From Histoplasma ohiense (Eukaryota > Ascomycota > Eurotiomycetes > Onygenales > Ajellomycetaceae): a stretch of 64,000 nucleotides of DNA. Shown here piece after piece: positions 22,591 through 34,457 of this stretch (its first letter is position 1; every line of letters begins with the position of its first letter). The stretch is from NCBI GenBank assembly GCA_017607445.1, contig JAEVHH010000002.1, positions 5,672,001-5,736,000 of the forward strand, given 5' to 3'. The position numbers and the translations under genes were made by a program. The notes below the pieces were generated by a model, which saw only the letters and a list, made by a program, of their open reading frames with translations, was not told where the DNA came from and made no database searches.

Positions 22591-24635
22591 ATGTCGTCCC
22601 CGTTATTCACCCATCCCATCCTCTCGCCGGAAAACCTCCAGACGATCAGAGAACAACCCAGTCCGCTGCCTTCTCCGCTGAAACAGGAACAACAACAGCT
22701 ACTACAGCCCATCATTGAGGCTACTGATTCCGCAGAGTCCGGTTCGAAGTGTCCATCCGCTACTGCAGACCTCACACACACTTCGCCTCCCATTTCCAAT
22801 ACCTTGCTTCAGGACTATTCCGAAAACATCGATCCTTTGCAATCGAGCGATCCGACCCTCTCTCGCTGCAAAAGTCATGAGCAAAATACCAGCGCACCGC
22901 CATCTTCCACAACCACTCATCTGGAAACACTGTTGCCTTTTCCCGGCTCTCCATCCTCTCCGATGGGCCCGACAAGATCGTTCTTACAACATCGCAAAAA
23001 CGCGCGGTCAATTGACTCTATTCCACGCCAAACAATATTGAAAGCTCTCGCCTCAAAAGGAAACGGTTCTCTCAGCTGCCATATACCCCCTCCGGCGTCA
23101 TTGGCTAGTCTGCTCGCTCTTACCAACTCTGAAACGGACAACAGCTCGTCGCGGAAACTCTCTGTTGCACTTCCAAGCTCGAACTTAAGCAACGAGAGAA
23201 CACCATCCACCGCACGTTTCCCTTTAACATCTCCTTGCTTTTATCATCAGCGATTCGATGATGCCGTCAACATCGATAAAGTCCTTGAGGAGATTGCTGC
23301 AGACGAGTGGATGTCGCATTCTAGGTTGATGCAAACTGCGACCGGTGTTCGAGAGGTGTCGAAACAATTGCAACGGCGCCCTATCAAACTGGCAGTCAAG
23401 AATGTCATGATTGTTACGAAGGCGCGGGATAATCGCCTAGTGTACCTCACGCGGGAGCTGTCAGAATGGTTACTGAGCACTCCGCGATACGGTAGTGACT
23501 TAGGTGTAAACGTCTATGTCGACCACAAGTTACAGCACTCGAAACGCTTTGACGCTCCTGGCCTGCTAGCGAAAGAGCCCCGGTTTGAGCACATGCTGAA
23601 GTACTGGACACCCGACCTTTGCTGGTCGTCGCCGGAAACATTCGATCTGGTCCTTACTCTGGGCGGGGACGGGACTGTCCTATATACCTCTTGGCTCTTC
23701 CAACGTGTTGTACCACCTGTGCTATCTTTTGCGCTCGGGAGCTTGGGATTCTTGACGAATTTTGAGTTCGAAAAGTACAAAGAACACCTCAATCAAATCA
23801 TGGGCGACGTGGGCATGCGTGTAAATCTGCGGATGAGATTTACATGCACCGTCTACCGTGCGGATCGAAGACCTGGACATCTGCCTGGAGCAGTTGTGGA
23901 AGGCGAGCAGTTCGAAGTTGTAAATGAACTGGTCATTGATCGTGGGCCTTCACCTTATGTCTCAAACTTAGAGCTATATGGTGACAACGAGCTGTTAACA
24001 GTGGTCCAGGCAGATGGCTGTATATTCTCTACTCCCACAGGTAAGTTACCTCTTTAACATCTAATTCCACTTCTACTATAACAGAAAAATTAATTTTACT
24101 ATCCACAGGTTCTACCGCGTATTCTCTCTCGGCGGGGGGCTCTCTTGTCCACCCTTCAATTCCTGGAATCCTTCTTACCCCCATTTGTCCACATACCCTT
24201 TCTTTCCGCCCCATGGTCCTCTCAGATGCCCTACTATTACGCATTGCTGTTCCTAACGCGTCTCGATCTACTGCATACTGCTCTTTCGATGGGAAAGGTC
24301 GTATCGAGCTTCGTCAAGGTGACTACGTCACAGTGGAAGCAAGTCAGTACCCATTTCCCACTGTAGTGGCCGGCTCAGGGGAATGGTTTGAGAGCGTCCG
24401 CCGTGCACTGCGCTGGAATGTTCGTGGTGCTGTCCAAAAGGCATGGAACGATCCTACCGATGGAGACCTCAACACTGCTGGCGACGAAGATGAGGAAGAG
24501 CAATGGGATATCGACCCAGACTCCGACACACCGTTCGGGGCGGGGACTGATAGCGGGCTGGGCCCAAGTGAGGATGGAGAAAGCCCTGGTTCAAGCAGTC
24601 CACTTCGGAGGAAATTGAGTTTGCTAAACATGTAG
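22591..24635 (+). CDS. NAD(H) kinase
   Basis: Two exons, 22591-24040 and 24109-24635 (658 aa); the 68-bp intron has GTAAGT and CACAG ends. The start is ATG 22591; one codon upstream is a GTG. The first 270 residues are Ser/Thr/Pro-rich and probably regulatory. The kinase core carries LTLGGDGTVLYTSW (about 353-366; GGDG motif) and, across the intron, TPTGSTAYSLSAGGSLVHP (about 480), the NAD- and phosphate-binding signature. The C-terminus is a long acidic tail. NAD kinase makes NADP+ from NAD+ and ATP and so feeds NADPH supply. Length and the lack of a clear mitochondrial presequence suggest a cytosolic Utr1-type enzyme, not Pos5, but this is inference. Confidence 0.93.
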
Positions 24636-24840
24636 ATCTAGATATCTTTCGTCCTTTGTTTTCCCTCCGTTTTGCCATGCACATATATTTTCACAGTCCG
24701 CGTTTCGCTTTTCACTTTTCATTTTCTTCATATAACAAGCCGCAATCGCTCGCTTGCGCTCGCTTATCCAGCTTGAAAACGCGCCGTTTAATCCCTCGGG
24801 TGAATGTAATGAGATCAATGATACAGAGAATAGTGCAGTC
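24636..24840. other. NAD kinase 3' flank
   Basis: Ordinary-composition sequence between the NAD kinase stop and the AT-rich block, probably the 3' UTR. No feature is seen. Confidence 0.5.
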
Positions 24841-27450
24841 CAGACTCTTATAGACATGTCAATATATATAAGACTCAAATCAGCACTAAATTATTGTAGT
24901 ATCTGAAGAATAATATAAAAATGATGAGAGTTGTTGAAAATATTCTGTATAATAATTGCAATTTCTGAAACAGTAGATAGATTCTCTCAGCAGTGATCAT
25001 TATCTATCTTCAGTTATATAATAGAGTTCAAATCAATACATACAGCAGAGCTGTCTTATAGTATCTTTTATACAGACTAATAGAATTGAATAAAAGAATT
25101 AATCTTAGAAATATTAGCAGTCAACAATATAACAGAAAAATATAGAAAAACAAATAAACAAACAGTAAATAATATAATACAAATATAATTAAATATATTA
25201 AAATATATGATAAAATTTATACTTATATAAAACAGATATTTTCATCTGATTCAGATTCTAACAGCTCTTACAGATGATAGAGTTTTCTCTGTATTTAAAA
25301 TAATATCAAATCATCAATAATCAGATAATCAAAATATAAATTCTATTTATATTTAAAAGATATAAATATCAGAATAGAGTTGTAGTTTTAAATATATCTA
25401 CAGTAATACTTTATATCAACTGTATTGTTATTAAACAGTTTATATAACTCTGATGAAAATTCTTTGACAGATAATAATCTCACAGCATCTTTTATACAGT
25501 ATATGAAAAATACTGAAAAAATTTTTGATAATTTATCTACATATTTATCAATTCAATATTTAGCTCTGCAAAGAGAGCAGTAGATATTCATTTAATTGAA
25601 ATTAAATAATTGACAATGATAAATATAGAAGTGAAAGTCACAGAGAATAGATTAATAACTATAAATAATTAAAAAATTAACAACTGATTCAGAAATAGTT
25701 GAATCAATTTAAAGATTAAAATTATCAAGAATCAACTGATTCAGTAAATTCATATATATATAATCAACAAACTCATCTACTACAGAAACTGCAGTAGCAG
25801 TTATCAAATAATAATATTTAATATTACAGATATATTTATAATTGAGAGCTCAGCAATCAATGCAGTTCTTGAAAACATAAATAACAGTATAAAATAGATG
25901 AGATAGATAGTTTTCATAGTATATATCACAGTATAACAGCTTAACTATGAGAATTGATGACAGTGTAAAAAGTGAATAGTGAAAGATAATAAATAGTGTA
26001 GTGAATGATAATAATAATAGTAATTGTAGTAGTAATAATAGTAGCTAATTACTAAGAAGAAAAAGAAAGAGAGAAGAATATGTACAAAATACATACATTC
26101 ATATATATATACATATAGAAATAGCAGTAGCAAGAACATAATGAAAAGAGATAAAAATAAACAAAGATAATATAATAAAAAAATAATAAATGAATATATT
26201 ATATCAACTTACTGTGAGTTAAGTATAGAAACAACTATATCTCTCAATGATAGATGAAAGATTTGAATTGAATATATCTCATATATACAATACTGAGTTT
26301 GATAGTTTGTAGAGTATATGAATAATGCATTGAATTGAGACTGTTCAAATATACTAAGAAAATGAGAATCTCCACACACTAAGCAGAGACACATAAAATG
26401 AGTATATTAATGAATATATATAGATTGTAATAAATGTAGAGAAGAGTATAAAAAATGTAAATATAATAAAGAATATCTATAAAGAAAAGAATAAAGATTA
26501 ATATCAGAGTTGTATTATAATAGATTAGTATCTGTTAGTAGTTAATTTATACAATTAACTTCTCTTCTGTATCTATTTATTACTTATATAATCAACTTCT
26601 CTTCTATATCTATTTATTTCTGTTATTATATTCTATATTTGTATAGTTTCTAACAATTCTTCTGTGTAATCTCTTCTATTTCATACTTTATATTTATGTA
26701 GTTTTAATAATTCTTTTATATAATTCTTAATGATCATCTGTTTTGTACTTCACTGTGAGATAGTTTTTTATATTCTGATTTTCTCTCTATAAGAATTCTT
26801 TTTATACAATTTTTTCTTCTGATTTCTTTTCTCTTTTTTTTCTTAATCAATTCATAATCTGTATTTAGAATAGTGTTAGATTGTTAATTGAAGTATATCT
26901 GTTACATATACAGAGAGCTGTTCAATCCATTTATAGATTTGATAGAATTCATGTGATATCACATGAAATCATGTTACAGTATTTTTTTCAGAGAAAAAGT
27001 TGGTTTTTCTATAATATAAAGAGAGATTAGAATAGTGTTAGATTGTTAATTGAAGTACATCTGTTACATGTACAGAGAGCTGTTCAATCCATTTATGAAT
27101 TTGATGAGATTCATGTGATATCATGTGAGATCACATTACAGTATTTTTTTCAGAGAAAAAGTTGATTTTTCTATAATATAAAAAGAGATAAATTTAACAT
27201 TCTGAAGAAAACACAGACAGCATTCATGTTTCAAAAGTCTTTCAAAAAATATAGAGATGTGTTATACTGAAGAGATTTCTATATACACAGAGAGAGAGAA
27301 AACAGAATTCAGATGACAATTTTTGAAATGATTCAGTTTATTGAAAAGAATTTTACTGAGCTGTGTATTCACTTCTGATTCAATGTAGATCATTCATGAT
27401 GAAGCTATAATGTGATTCTCTGAAAGAGCTGCTGCTGCTATATCTGAAAG
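24841..27450. repeat. AT-rich mutated repeat block lacking CG and CC
   Basis: About 2.6 kb in which I found no CG and only about three CC and one GG by eye. C is kept almost only before A or T, and G almost only after A, T or as GC. No frame is coding. The abrupt edges and the tandem repeats at the right end point to a mutated transposon, for example after repeat-induced point mutation or methylation-linked deamination. I cannot name the element: any coding part is destroyed. Confidence 0.75.
26866..27189. repeat. 162-bp tandem duplication
   Basis: Two head-to-tail copies, 26866-27027 and 27028-27189, begin TAGAATAGTGTTAGATTG and end near ATAATATAAA[G/A]AGAGAT. The differences I see between them are C/T or G/A transitions. 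Confidence 0.85.
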
Positions 27451-27454
27451 GCTT

Positions 27455-27566
27455 TGAGCTGGCTGTTGAGCTGAATCTCTTTGTGGATTTGATGGGGTGC
27501 ACGTGAGGTCACGTTACAGCGTTTTTTGCACAGAAAAGTTGGTTTTTCTATAATATAAAGAGAGAT
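27455..27566. repeat. Less mutated third copy of the repeat end
   Basis: This matches the second half of the 162-bp units (ending GGTTTTTCTATAATATAAAG) but keeps CG and GG pairs where the other two have TG, CA, TA or GA. It acts as an unmutated reference for the block. Confidence 0.75.
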
Positions 27567-29219
27567 GTCTGTCATGCCTGTTATCCTGTACATACATATA
27601 TACATCATCCGTTTGGCGCACATCTTCTCTTTTCATATTGTTTTTATATTTTAGTATTCTATGTTAGTGTGACTTGGAATTGGATTACCGTTACATTCTC
27701 GAGCTTCATCCTCCTTTGAGATGTTTCTTCCAGATGGAGTAATTTGTTTTTCTTGTGGCTGGAGAGGGGTAATCTGAGCTTTGTTACTGATCCGTTATGT
27801 CATGAAATCTTTGTGATAATATAGTCATAGTCATAGGCAGTGAGTGCTACTTTGCCTCGCATAATACAGCTCATGTTTGTAAGATAAAAGCAATCCAAAA
27901 CACATCGAGTAATGACAGCACGCTGGTGCCACACTTAAATACCTAAATACTCATGGTTTACGCTGCATAACTACTAGTATCCATGCAGTATTGCCATATG
28001 AAGATCAAATATGTGAGCTTAAAACCCCGTTTCAGCTTCTAAGGGCCCAGGACGCTCCCAAAACCCTTTCTTTCGTTCCTTTCTCTCTTCCAAAAGGAAT
28101 TGGTTTGAATATGTAGCATTGACAGAGAGAAATATTCCGGCTCTCTGAGAGCCCTTCAACTATCCAGAATTCCATCAGTTGCTAGATACATACCCCTTTT
28201 GTGGCAAAATCACAAACTATTGGTCGTGCTTGCGTGGCCAAAGCCTAGGATAGCCATGGAATCTGCTCGGAGACAGTTTCCTTCCTATTTTTGGGGACGA
28301 TCCAGCATTTGCACGTATCCAAGCGCCATGTGCCACTTTCGCCATGATCTTTCTCTCTATACTATCTTTCGTGGCCCAGAGGGCGGATGCAGCGGTGCTA
28401 CATGGCATGCCTCTAAGAAGGACGAACCGTTTAGTTCTATATCTGTCTGGCGTATCTTATATATAGTACCGCTGGATTCACTGCGTGACACGTAGTGCCA
28501 AAATAGTCTCTGTTCCGCTGCCGAATATTGTACGGCACAAGGCCATCAACGTATTGCTGAACGCGTCATCTCCAGCCGATTATAGAAGCACCGGGAACTC
28601 GCCCGAGTATCAAAGAGCCTCCAGCACCAGTGACTAAAAACGGAAAGGGAACTTGAATTAATTGAATCAACTGTAACAAACAAGTCGAATGCAGTTGATT
28701 GTTAATTCGAGGAGCCAAAGTGGAAAATGTATCAAGGGGGGCATTTCATATGACTACCCGCATGGACATCACGCTATCAACTTTCGATAATTTCAAAATT
28801 TCTCAAAGGCCCCCACGACTGACATTGGATGAGCAACGGCCGATTCAGTGCGACCGTTGAGCAAAGCGGCCCGATGACCAAAAACCAAGGCACAGCGAAC
28901 GGCGTTCTAGCTTCCAGACAAGCTTGGGATAAAATGTCCACAAACTCAAGAAATCCTCGTTTTCTATCATCAATTAAAATTAATCGATTCCTCCAGGCGC
29001 GTCTTGATGGTTACTGAAACTGCAAAGAAATTAAAAGCATTAGTGAAATGTAGGGGCAGCCCTAGATTGGTGGCAACGTTTTCAATGATTCGTATGCACA
29101 ACACTGCATAGGAACGGAGAATTTGACATTGAATCACATACTCGGGCCAACGACAAGGATAAAACGCAAAAATCTCCGCCTCTTCCACTAAGAGCCGGCT
29201 GGCAACATGCCACAGCATG
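27567..29219. other. Intergenic
   Basis: Composition returns to normal after the AT-rich block. Open frames near 28.2 kb on both strands show no domain. Nothing else is recognised. Confidence 0.4.
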
Positions 29220-29792
29220 TCACCAGTCACAGCTATCTGCAAGGATGACTGCCAGGGCTTCGAGCCATTTTCTGTCGACTTCATCAAATCCAGATGGCTG
29301 GGTGCAGTCAATGTCGATTATAGCAACGGTCTGATAAGGTGATTCTCTTAGTTAGGCGCAAAAAATTTTCGAGCCGTGCTGCCACAAATTCACAGACCAA
29401 TGTTCAATATATGCACGCTTACGCTGAGGGGAAATAGAACTCACCTCTCCATTCACCAAAATGGGGACAACAATTTCACTTCTACTCTCAGCATCACAAG
29501 CAATATGGCCCTCCCAGTTGAACACGTCTGGCACCAACACGGTCTCTCGCTTTTCAGCTGCTGTCCCGCACACCCCTCGCCCAAATTGGATCAACTGGCA
29601 TGCGGGTTTTCCATGGAAAGGGCCCAGTAGCAGGGCGTGAGGGCCTGGCGTTTCCTTGGTATCTGAGCCGGCAGAAACCAAAGATGGAAATCTATCCTGC
29701 CGGACGTAGAAACCAGCCCAATTCACGGCAGAAGAAGGTGCGGGGAGAGCAGCATATGCATGCCACAACAAGGAAGAAACATTGGCAAGGTT

Positions 29793-30531
29793 TTATCTCA
29801 GCGAGCTCAGACCCTCTATTGGCTCGGTTGCAGCAGCATGACACTAAACTACTTTAGTTACAAGTCATGTGCTCAGGGCAATCCTCGCCAGAGGGTCTGA
29901 GAAGGAACGGTTCATGCTCCTGTGGAGATTATTGAGATTTTCATAGATTCTTCAAATTTCTCAACTTTGACTTTCAATTACACAATAGTCATATATCTTT
30001 GAGATTTGTGAACCACCTTAGATTGTAGCTAAAGAGAAGAAGAATATAAATATATAATTTTTATATTAAAAAAATCAATATTTAATATAGATGTATCTTG
30101 TTGAAAATGGTCACTTTATTTCTTGTTGAAATCAAGCAAATAGCAAATCCTTCCCATGTTCAAAAAAAAATGGATTCACTTTGAGGTGATACTTCATATC
30201 TAATAAATGGGAATATGAAAATAAAAATTGATACCATCGCGAGAACATTGATTTCTCTAGATCCTAAGGTGGTACAGAGATGCTGAATAGATGGTGTTGG
30301 TTTGCTATCCTCACCCATACACAAGGTATAGAGCAAATCGTTCCCGTGTTGCTAACAAACTGGAACCGTTTTTTCTCAGACGTTTCGCAGGATAATTGCA
30401 CATCATGTGATATGACTATTTTGGGTTAGTTGATTACTTATTTGAGATTAGCTTCTTTAAAAAGTGACTAATCATCAAATCAGTGTTAAAACAGCAATTA
30501 TCCTGAGAAGCGTCTGAGCTTGCTGAGATAA
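29793..30531. mobile_element. 739-bp TIR element with 9-bp target duplication
   Basis: The ends are inverted repeats, TTATCTCAGCGAGCTCAGAC on the left and, on the other strand at the right, TTATCTCAGCAAGCTCAGAC (19 of 20). The flanks are identical 9-mers, GGCAAGGTT, at 29784-29792 and 30532-30540. There is no transposase frame, so it is non-autonomous. A 9-bp duplication suggests a Mutator-like (MULE) family, though known members often have longer terminal repeats. A second inverted pair lies inside the right part. Confidence 0.85.
30375..30518. repeat. Internal inverted repeat of the element
   Basis: Arms of 25 nt at 30375-30399 and 30494-30518 match at 23 of 25 positions when one is reversed and complemented (core CAGGATAATTGC). 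The right arm lies just inside the terminal repeat. It could form a hairpin or mark a nested insertion. Confidence 0.75.
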
Positions 30532-30903
30532 GGCAAGGTTGCTGTATTCACAGTGAGGAGTGGCTCAATTGCAATGCCTCCAAGGATGTAGTTAGATACA
30601 AGCGTACCTCACCTGAATTATTTTCGTATAAGTTTTCTTGTTAGTATATGTTATCTCGTATATTGCCATCAACGGACTATAATAGATGGAGATAGATCGG
30701 CGGCAGCTAGGAGAGATATACCCAATTCCGTTGACCATCCAGCAAGCCTTTTGCTTGTTCGAGGACCTGACTATAAACTTCTGTTTTTGTCAAGCCAGGC
30801 GCGAAATACGACGAATCTGCGTGCGGCTACGTGTATTTGTTGTCTCCGTTAGATAAGGGGTTTCCAAACCTCGAAGGCCTTCAGGCTAGGTGTGGCATAC
30901 CAT

Positions 30904-31481
30904 GTTTACGATGGTTAGGATGGCAACACGAGAAAGGGACAATAATGGAATTTATATTGGAGGACTGTGATATTACAATAGGTGTATACAGCAGGAATGA
31001 TGAGTGAGGATGCGGATAGCGAAGTGGACATTGTGTAACCTTAGCCTTCAGATTAGATAACATCAAATAGTTAGTTACTTACCCCTCTTAATTTGTAACG
31101 TTGCTCCTCCCATTGCTGCTAAGAGCGAAGTTCACTCCAGATACAAGAACATATACATAGTCGAGGTTCGACCCTTGATTTTGTTCTGTTAACTGGTTTA
31201 TTTATATCATCAAATTGCGTCGGTTGTTTGAAGATTTAATACTATCTTGGCCGATCTTGTCGAACTGCCGAAATTCGGCGGCGGATAACAGAGAACTAAT
31301 CGATCGGTTCACTAACCAAGAAGTAGATATTCCATCTCCATCATAGTATCTTCTCCAAATTTGATTAAGGGGATGCTCTCTGCAGCGAGAGAGTTTCTCA
31401 TTACGGAACAGGGGTAAACTCATCCATCGCTGGGTGTGACCGCTCTACCATTTGTCCTGCAGCCAAACTTTTATTACGAAG
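30904..31481. other. Divergent intergenic region
   Basis: This separates the broken fRMsr gene and the agmatinase gene and probably held both promoters. Nothing specific is recognised. Confidence 0.45.
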
Positions 31482-33347
31482 ATGCGCTCCTCCCGTTTGC
31501 TTTTGCTCCAGCTTTGGGCGAAACTGAACATCGCTGCAGATATTGTGTTTTCCCCAGCTGCAGCCGTTCATGGTGCAACATCACAAATGCCCCTTGGACT
31601 TGATGATACCATCGATATTGTGTCTGACAGTCAGTTCTCCGGACTGATGACCTTTGCGAATGTACCGTATGTCAATTGCTTCGTGGATAGCGAGGCAACG
31701 AAACAGCCATATGATATTGCGTTTATGGGAGCACCTTTTGATACGGTATGTTCAAGTTCTGTTATACATGAGTGAAAACTACTATGCCTAGTATGACGAG
31801 GAACATCGGCTTGTTTAATTTTATATTGCACACTGCTTATCAATATACTCGCGATACACAGGGCGTAACTGCTCGTCCTGGTGCACGATTTGGCCCTGGA
31901 GGGATCCGTCAGGGTTCCCTGCGCATTAGGCCAGATGGCGCCTGGAGCATCTACACCGGAGAAAATGTGTTCGCAAGTTGGGCAAGCATTGTGGATTGCG
32001 GCGACGTTCCCTTGACGTTCTTGGATAATACCGTCGCTTTGAAGCAACTTGGCAAGGCACATAAGGTAAGTTTCGTTATTATTAACCGGAGTCATGCGCA
32101 GGGCTTTCCAATCACACGTATTCAGATTTCGTTCGACAAGTAGGGATGCCTTCTAGACATATATGATGGCTCTTCATCTCCACCGTAACGGGTTATGCAT
32201 CGTTTCGAATCTCACATCTTCTCACAGGTTGTTTCGTCCCGACCCGCCAATTCCTCTGATGTTTCGACGATCCCTCGCATAATTACGCTTGGTGGTGACC
32301 ACACGACAACTCTGCCAGCGTTACGATCAACATATAAGCATTGGGGCCCAGTCTCCGTCATTCATTTCGATAGTCATATCGGTTGGTGTCACCGGCCCGC
32401 AAGCCGCCTAACATGAAATTTGGTCGAGTTGGGCATATATTGTGATTTTCGAGGACCTGTTGGCTAATACTCCCTAAAATTTAGACACATGGGACCCTTC
32501 TGTGTTAGGTACACATAGCAATTCTCATATCTCCCTTCCACGTATGTGACCGTAGTAGCAAATAAACTAAGTCTAAACATAGGCGGCGGCATTTCAAACT
32601 ATGCGTGAGTTTAGGGCATCTGCTAAAAGCTTCGTATTTCAGTTCAATAACTTACATTCACGCCCAGCGGTGTCAATCACGGCACATTCCTCCATATCGC
32701 CCATGAAGAAGTAAGTATACAAGCACTCAATGTTCCGAATGCCTAATTTCCCGAGTCCCTACTGTACATCAGCTCCCTTGTATTCATTGCTCTCATGCTA
32801 TTTGTCCCAGGGCCTTGTCCTCAACTCCTCATCAATTCACGTCGGAATTCGGGGACCCGTAGTGCGTCCCAAAAATGACATAAAAAATGATATCCGGTGC
32901 GGGTTTGACATCATCACAGCCCGCGACATTGACCGCATCGGCACAAGGGGCATCGTGGAGAAGATTAAAAACCGCGTCGGGAACAATAAGGCGTATATAA
33001 GTGTTGATATTGATGTGTTGGATCCTGCATTCGCACCTGGTATGTAAGCTGGTTTTCGTGTTCGAATTAAGTTCTTTCGTTCTGCTCGACAGATGGCCAA
33101 TGTGGATTTAAATCTGCTGCTAATTGTGCCCACTGAAGCAACCGGAACACCGGAGCCCGGAGGGTTCAGTACTCGTGAGCTTCTCACCATCCTCGATGCG
33201 CTTGCAGACACCGAAGTCCAGGTCGTTGGTGCTGATGTCGTTGAAGTTGCACCTATATATGATACAGCTGGGGAATCAACGGCACTGGCAGCAGCAGAAG
33301 TGGCGCATTCACTGTTGGCGCTGATGGTTAGCGGGCCTGTCAAATAG
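31482..33347 (+). CDS. Agmatinase / ureohydrolase family protein
   Basis: Eight exons: 31482-31745, 31862-32065, 32228-32381, 32485-32508, 32583-32604, 32668-32710, 32811-33039, 33139-33347 (382 aa, frame closed). Two exons are only 24 and 22 nt. Manganese-binding ureohydrolase motifs are present: GGDHTTTLPALR, HFDSHIDTWDP (usually HFDAH.D) and SVDIDVLDPAFAPATGTPEPGG. The DTWDP and PATGTPEPGG versions favour agmatinase over arginase; the reaction would be agmatine to putrescine plus urea. The N-terminus (MRSSRLLLLQLW...) is hydrophobic and could be a signal or targeting peptide, as in other fungal members. Substrate is inferred from family only. The gene appears intact although its neighbours on both sides are broken. 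Confidence 0.87.
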
Positions 33348-34457
33348 ATAAATAGATGCTGTCCCATTATGGTGAAATAAGAGGGACGAGTTTGTGGTCG
33401 ACTGTGGTATCTCAATGTGACCTCACAGGGGCTCTCTCAATAGGTGATAGGATAATAAGCCAGTCGTCTCTTTCCTCTCTTAGCCGGGATTTGCAGCAGT
33501 TTAGATGGTGCGTTTTGAATGAGGGATGAAACGAAAATGTATTCTTCTCTTCATTCTTCAGCCCTTCACCTACTCACGCTCATTCCCTTCTTTTGCCAGA
33601 TTATCGTATATATTTTAAGCAGCGTAAACCTTATAATTACCCGGTCTTGAGAAGGTTCAATTCGAACAGGGACACAAAACGTTAAAAGTGCCGTGTATCC
33701 ACTGTGCCATTTCCTCAATGTGGCATTGCTTTGACGACTCGAGACCAAGATGATATGCAACAGTAGTTTCGATCTCAGCCCGGGATTCGTGGATGAGGGC
33801 AAAGAATTTCGTCCGCTCGTCAAAATATGTCAGTTTGAGGAGATAATATTAGTCTCACTCTCCACAACGGCAGAATAAGTAGTCACCCCACGACACGAAG
33901 AGGGGGGCGTTCGATAAACATCATGCAGATAATATTTTCAACTGGGGCATAAAATGTTCAGCGAAGAGTAGGGATAAATCCCTGCAGGCATTCGCCCCCA
34001 TGCGCAACAAAGATAAAGAGCCTCGAGGCTGGCCCTGAGTCACGTGGGCATGATTCGCATCCATCCAATATCAACCCACTCTCCGTACTCACACACATAC
34101 ATGGATTACCTGACTACACGTTGATCGGAATGTCTTTCGTTACCGCTGTATTGCCCCCTCGCTTGCTCTGGTGGACTACTGCTCTAAAACTAGACCAGTG
34201 GCATGGAAACAAGTCCTTGAAGATATGCATGTTTACATATGCATGTTCACGGCACATCATACATACTATTTGGGCGTGAGGCTGTGTCGGAACTGGATAA
34301 GTCCGAATATTGTCCCAATTACTGAATATCAATAAAATAAAATATGATCAAGATAATGCTGAGTAACAGTAGATCATTGGTAAGTTTGAGACATTCCAGG
34401 TTTCATGTTGTTCCAGAATCCTTGATAATAGAACTTACCAAGTTCTTGATTTGACAG
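33348..34457. other. Intergenic; missing 5' part of the APH gene
   Basis: I searched upstream of 34458 for the first part of the phosphotransferase gene and found no coding match. Nothing else is recognised. Confidence 0.4.

Larger units (their letters stand above)
29220..30903 (-). pseudogene. Free methionine-R-sulfoxide reductase gene split by an inserted element
   Basis: The minus-strand pieces give a GAF-domain fRMsr. Exon 1 supplies only the ATG (30903-30901), followed by a GTATGC donor; exon 2 is 30826-30722 (PHADSSYFAPG...LLDGQRNW). Exon 3 is broken: AACCTTGCC sits at 30540-30532, then a 739-bp element, then the exon resumes at 29792 and runs to 29445 (NLANVSSLLWHAYAALPAP...). Exon 4 is 29330-29220, ending ILADSCDW. 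The three Cys expected for catalysis are visible (KPACQL, GVCGT, HIACD). Read through, the insertion gives an immediate TAA at 29795-29793, and no Met occurs in the remaining exon 3 frame. The join of exons 2 and 3 also does not fit a canonical in-frame splice, so a further small lesion is likely. In working form the enzyme reduces free Met-R-sulfoxide. Confidence 0.85.

Noticed and set aside
29793..30531. The inserted segment being an ordinary intron
   Set aside because: Its borders on the coding strand lack GT and AG, and the exact 9-bp duplication with inverted ends fits transposition.
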